Shown here: piece by piece, positions 60,900-64,000 of the stretch | Layout of the letters: the number at the start of each line of letters is the position of its first letter | Position numbering within the stretch: the first letter of the stretch is position 1 | Assembly (NCBI GenBank): GCA_964385175.1 | Contig: CAYLNL010000003.1 | Location: 186,001-250,000 of the forward strand | Origin: CAYLNL01 sp964385175 | GTDB taxonomy: Bacteria; Bacteroidota; Bacteroidia; Flavobacteriales; Flavobacteriaceae | Reading direction: 5' to 3' | DNA length: 64,000 nt | Notes under the pieces: generated by a model | Told to the model about the DNA's origin: nothing | What the model saw: the letters and a program-made list of their open reading frames with translations, nothing else | Database searches by the model: none | Translations under genes and position numbers: made by a program

Positions 60900-62297
60900 A
60901 TGTTACATTCAAAAATCATTGTAGGCAGCGAAGAATGGGTAGAACTTCCACAACTTCATATTCCTGCCATAAAAGTTCGGGTAGATAGCGGGGCTAAAAC
61001 CTCTTCGCTCCACGCTGTTAATATAGAGCCTTTTACCAAAGAGGGAAATGCCTGGGTGCAGTTTGATGTATATCCCATTCAAAGCGATGGCAAAACAGTG
61101 GTTCGTTGCCAGGCGGAAGTGTTAGATAAACGGGTGATAAAAAGTTCTAGCGGGAACCGGGAGAGTCGCTATGTTATAAAAACTCAGCTCAGGCTGGGCG
61201 ATTATTTCTGGGAAGTAGAGCTTACCCTTACCGATAGAGATTCTATGGGCTACCGTATGCTCCTGGGCAGAGAAGCTATGAGCGGCAAAATGCTGGTAGA
61301 TCCGCAAACGGGATTTCTCCAGGGAAACCTGGGAACTGATGTTTTGAAAAAACTATATAAAACAAAAGAGCACGACAAAAAACATCTTAAAATAGGGCTA
61401 CTGGCAAGCAACCCGGAATTATACAGTAATAAACGCATTATGGAGGCCGGCGAGCAATTGGGGCACGAAATGATGTTCGTCAACATTCGCCACTGCTATA
61501 TGAAATTAGATTCTAAACACCCGGAAATTCACTACCGGGGCGGTAAGATACTGAATGACCTGGATGCTGTGATTCCACGGATACGCCCTAACTTAACGTT
61601 TTATGGCTCTGCCCTTACCCGCCAGTTTGAAGCTTTGCGGGTTTTTTGCCTTAACTCAGCGATAGCGATTACCCAATCTCGGGACAAACTCTATTCGTTG
61701 CAGCTATTACTCAGGAACGGAATTGAAATTCCTACCACGGGTTTCGCCAAATCTCCCTTAGATACAGACGACCTTATTAAAATGGTAGGCGGTTCGCCGC
61801 TTATTGTGAAACTCCTGGAAGGCACCCAGGGCAAAGGAGTGGTGTTAGCAGAAACCAAAAAAGCTGCTGAAAGCGTTATCAATGCTTTTAAAAGCCTCAA
61901 CGCTAACATTCTTGTCCAGGAATTTATAAAAGAGGCCAACGGGAAAGATATTCGCTGCTTTGTGATAGATGGCAAGGTGGTGGCAGCCATGCAACGAGAA
62001 GCTATCCCGGGCGAGTTTAGAGCCAATATTCACCTGGGTGGCACAGCATCTGTTATAAAAATTACCGCTGAGGAGCGAAAAATAGCCATTAAGGCAGCCA
62101 AAGCCATGGGGCTACATGTAGCCGGGGTAGATATTATCCGTTCTTCTAAAGGGCCTCTCTTGCTGGAGGTAAATTCTTCTCCCGGATTAGAAGGTATTGA
62201 AAATGCCACCGGAAAAGACATTGGCTCGCTCATCATCAAAGCGGTAGAAAAGCACCTGCACTGGAAAGCCCCCCACCCGGGTGTGTCAGTTACATAA
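60900..62297 (+). CDS. rimK: Retropepsin-like protease domain fused to RimK-type ATP-grasp ligase
   Basis: 465 residues from the ATG at 60900 (MLHSKIIVGSEEW); the ATG at 60849 adds 17 residues without similarity. The first about 140 residues are the ATP-dependent zinc-protease/retropepsin-like domain (IPAIKVRVDSGAKTSSLHAVN with the DSGA aspartate, and MGYRMLLGREAM). The rest is RimK: VIPRIRPNLTFYG, the ATP-grasp GGSPLIVKLLEGTQGKGVVLAE and the metal-binding LLEVNSSPGLEGIE. RimK adds glutamates to ribosomal protein S6; the N-terminal domain may trim them, so this chain may carry both activities. In other genomes the domains are often separate neighbouring genes. Confidence 0.9.
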   Translation: MLHSKIIVGSEEWVELPQLHIPAIKVRVDSGAKTSSLHAVNIEPFTKEGNAWVQFDVYPIQSDGKTVVRCQAEVLDKRVIKSSSGNRESRYVIKTQLRLGDYFWEVELTLTDRDSMGYRMLLGREAMSGKMLVDPQTGFLQGNLGTDVLKKLYKTKEHDKKHLKIGLLASNPELYSNKRIMEAGEQLGHEMMFVNIRHCYMKLDSKHPEIHYRGGKILNDLDAVIPRIRPNLTFYGSALTRQFEALRVFCLNSAIAITQSRDKLYSLQLLLRNGIEIPTTGFAKSPLDTDDLIKMVGGSPLIVKLLEGTQGKGVVLAETKKAAESVINAFKSLNANILVQEFIKEANGKDIRCFVIDGKVVAAMQREAIPGEFRANIHLGGTASVIKITAEERKIAIKAAKAMGLHVAGVDIIRSSKGPLLLEVNSSPGLEGIENATGKDIGSLIIKAVEKHLHWKAPHPGVSVT

Positions 62298-62322
62298 TAG
62301 ACTACTTTCTCTTTAGATTTGT

Positions 62323-63186
62323 TTACAGCGCTTCTATCTGTTTTTTTTCCTCAAGCGCCCTTTTGTGAGCCGGTTGGCTTCGCAACATCATTTGGATATA
62401 GCCAAGCGCTTTTTGCTTCTGTTTTTGGTACCGGTATATCCTTGCCAATTCATAATAGGCTTCTTCCAAAGGTATACGGTCCTGAACGGAAAATTTTGCA
62501 ATGTAAATTTCCAATAAACGAATCCCAACATCTAATCTAAAATTATAGTCAGCACAACATTTTCCGAACCGGTAGTACAGCTCATTTTTAGAGAGTGGGC
62601 TCTTTTCCTCCAGGCTATTCAGCGCCCGCCGGTAGTAATCTTCCGCTTCTTCTTTTGCGCCATGTCTTTCATACACATAGCCCTTTGCCAGGCAACCCTC
62701 TGCCGGGTGCAGCTGTTCCAGCTCTTCTGCATATAAAAGCGCCTGCTTGCGGCTACCACCGAGGATGGAGGGAAGTTGTGTATAGAGCTCCACCAGCGCC
62801 CAGCGTACCGGGCGGTGGGTGCGATCTAAGACTGCCGCTTTTTTAAAGGCACCCTTTATATTTCCCATCAGCCCGGGCGCCTTCCATTTATTTTCCAGCG
62901 CCATCATACCCAGCGAACCTCCATATTTATAGTGATAGTTTGCCTCACCGGGGTACTTGTGCACCAGCTTTCCATAACAGGCAGCCGCCTGTTCCCACTG
63001 ACGTTGCCGCCCATAGAAATCGCCGCACCCTTCCAACAAACTATCATTTGCAGGCGATGTCTTCTGCAAAACTGAGGAACAGAGGGGTTCATCAGCTACA
63101 TGCCGAACTATCCCTGGTGAGGCGTTAGACTGGGCAAAGAAAAAAGAAGGAATACAACACAAACAAGAGAGCAAGGTTTTTATCAT
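62323..63186 (-). CDS. Secreted TPR-repeat protein
   Basis: 287 residues with signal peptide (MIKTLLSCLCCIPSFFFAQ). Several tetratricopeptide units follow: QWEQAAACYGKLVHKYPGEANY, EEAEDYYRRALNSLEEKSP and LARIYRYQKQKQKALGYIQM. TPRs mediate protein contacts in the periplasm. Cysteines occur in the mature part (PLCSSVL, GCGDFYG, RFGKCCADYN). No specific partner is visible. Convergent with rimK, 25 bases away. Confidence 0.8.
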   Translation of the reverse strand: MIKTLLSCLCCIPSFFFAQSNASPGIVRHVADEPLCSSVLQKTSPANDSLLEGCGDFYGRQRQWEQAAACYGKLVHKYPGEANYHYKYGGSLGMMALENKWKAPGLMGNIKGAFKKAAVLDRTHRPVRWALVELYTQLPSILGGSRKQALLYAEELEQLHPAEGCLAKGYVYERHGAKEEAEDYYRRALNSLEEKSPLSKNELYYRFGKCCADYNFRLDVGIRLLEIYIAKFSVQDRIPLEEAYYELARIYRYQKQKQKALGYIQMMLRSQPAHKRALEEKKQIEAL

Positions 63187-63317
63187 CCCGTAAAACTACG
63201 AAACCGAGGCGACAGGAAGTATAAAAATCTCTTAAAAATCTATTTTACAGGCGTTTGCCCATTAAACCTTTTCGCCTGGTAGCTATCTAATAAACAAAAC
63301 TTTAAAAGTCAATTACT

Positions 63318-63791
63318 ATGAAACGCTTTCTATTCGTCATAGCAGTACTCGCTACTGCCATGGCAGGCGCCCAGGAAGCGCCGGGGAAATCACCTAAAAG
63401 AGCTATGCCGATGGACAATTTTAGCCCGGAACAGCTCGCTGAAATCCAGACAAAAAAGATGACGCTTGCACTGGAGTTAGATGAAAAACAACAGCGGGAG
63501 GTGTTGAAAATGAACACAGATCTTGCCCATGAGCGCAAACAACGCATGGGAAAAATAAAAGCTGCACGGGAAAAGGGAGAAAGGCTCTCGCAAGAAGAAC
63601 GTTTTAAGCAAATGAATGAGCAATTAGACCGGAGAATTGAGGTACAACGGGCGATGAAAAAAATTTTGAATGAGCAGCAATATAAGCGGTGGAAAGTATA
63701 CCAGGAAAAAAGAGCCCAAAAAATGTGTGGAGAAATGAAACACAGACGGGGAGGTGGTACTCCCGGCATAAGAAACCAGCGCCGATACTAA
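63318..63791 (+). CDS. Small periplasmic Spy/CpxP-like helical protein
   Basis: 157 residues with signal peptide (MKRFLFVIAVLATAMAGAQ). The mature part is highly charged and helical, rich in Lys, Arg, Glu and Met. A FSPEQLAEIQTKKMTLALELDEKQQREVL stretch recalls the LTxxQ motif of Spy/CpxP-type chaperones and DUF4890 proteins of this phylum. Possibly an envelope-stress or metal-responsive protein. Near its end MKHRRGGGTPG is basic and probably disordered. Confidence 0.75.
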   Translation: MKRFLFVIAVLATAMAGAQEAPGKSPKRAMPMDNFSPEQLAEIQTKKMTLALELDEKQQREVLKMNTDLAHERKQRMGKIKAAREKGERLSQEERFKQMNEQLDRRIEVQRAMKKILNEQQYKRWKVYQEKRAQKMCGEMKHRRGGGTPGIRNQRRY

Positions 63792-63800
63792 ACTAAAGAT

Positions 63801-63841
63801 TTTCACAGGCGCGCCTGCCCCTTTGCAAAACGCCTGTGAAA
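63801..63841. repeat. Inverted repeat after the Spy-like gene
   Basis: TTTCACAGGCG (63801-63811) and its perfect complement at 63831-63841 enclose a 19-base loop that itself contains GGCGCGCC overlap bases. No T run follows immediately, so it may be a weak terminator or a repeat. Confidence 0.7.
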
Positions 63842-63931
63842 GGGTGCGCAGGTAGAAATTTCTTTTTTAAAAGACCCTTCGCTCTAAGAAATACAGAAAT
63901 TGGTTTTTTATTAGCTTCTTTCTATTTCGTC

Positions 63932-63962
63932 TTGCAAAAGCAATATTTGTTTTTTACATTTG
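63932..63962 (+). promoter_or_regulatory. Promoter facing out of the window (TTG-N20-TACATTTG)
   Basis: TTG at 63932-63934 and TACATTTG at 63955-63962 with 20 bases between, a full consensus match. The gene it serves begins beyond 64000. Confidence 0.6.
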
Positions 63963-64000
63963 TTCTGTAAAAACTACAAAAAATCATTTTTACCGCGGAT

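Overview
The window looks like a chromosomal segment of a Bacteroidota bacterium, most likely a member of the Flavobacteriia. Three things point there. Promoters carry the group's TAnnTTTG -7 box, often with TTG 17-23 bases upstream. The gene set is typical: a PUR-alpha-like DUF3276 protein, a long NusB, a TonB receptor with a carboxypeptidase-like N-terminal domain, and the cyoE - two subunit III - subunit IV oxidase order. Many genes encode Sec signal peptides or lipoproteins. No rRNA, tRNA or CRISPR array was seen.

Region 1 (1-7866, minus strand) is a tightly packed run of at least six genes for secreted proteins. Five are visible in full and look like diverged paralogues sharing an (F/Y)YYLP-containing module; the sixth runs off the left edge. 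I do not recognise the family. It is the best candidate here for an undescribed multi-component secreted system.

Region 2 (8266-32048) is mostly housekeeping: a four-helix membrane protein, an SLC13 anion transporter, miaA, an RpfF-like crotonase (possible diffusible-signal-factor synthase), a DUF1624 acyltransferase, a prolyl oligopeptidase lipoprotein, an AddB-like nuclease, a secreted VWA protein, mutS divergent from a SpoU methyltransferase, a PUR protein, an ABC exporter, leucine dehydrogenase, nusB, a DUF1573 lipoprotein and yajC. It is interrupted at 21281-21681 by a small GIY-YIG nuclease gene bracketed by inverted 27-base repeats, beside a DUF488 fusion gene.

Region 3 (32139-38406) holds a TonB-dependent receptor with its own terminator, then the cytochrome oxidase accessory and subunit genes cyoE, two subunit III genes and subunit IV.

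Region 4 (about 38407-60842) is an accessory island between the oxidase operon and the rimK-like gene. Its left part is a graveyard: a GIY-YIG-like C-terminal remnant, a cupin, a Fic C-terminal remnant, an orphan SUKH (SMI1/KNR4) protein, a SnoaL-like lipoprotein, an antitoxin with a frameshifted RelE/ParE toxin, and a HicB/HicA-like pair. Several GC-rich hairpin repeats are interleaved with these, including a 103-base tandem duplication, a direct repeat of about 128 bases that brackets the HicBA-like pair, and a repeat that carries a promoter. Its right part is a complete Tc (ABC) toxin: one fused TcB-TcC protein (2550 aa) with a polyproline linker and an exchangeable C-terminal effector, followed by a TcA pore subunit (3066 aa) and a strong terminator.

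Region 5 (60900-64000) returns to ordinary genes: a retropepsin-like/RimK fusion, a TPR protein and a small Spy-like periplasmic protein. It ends with a good promoter facing right out of the window.
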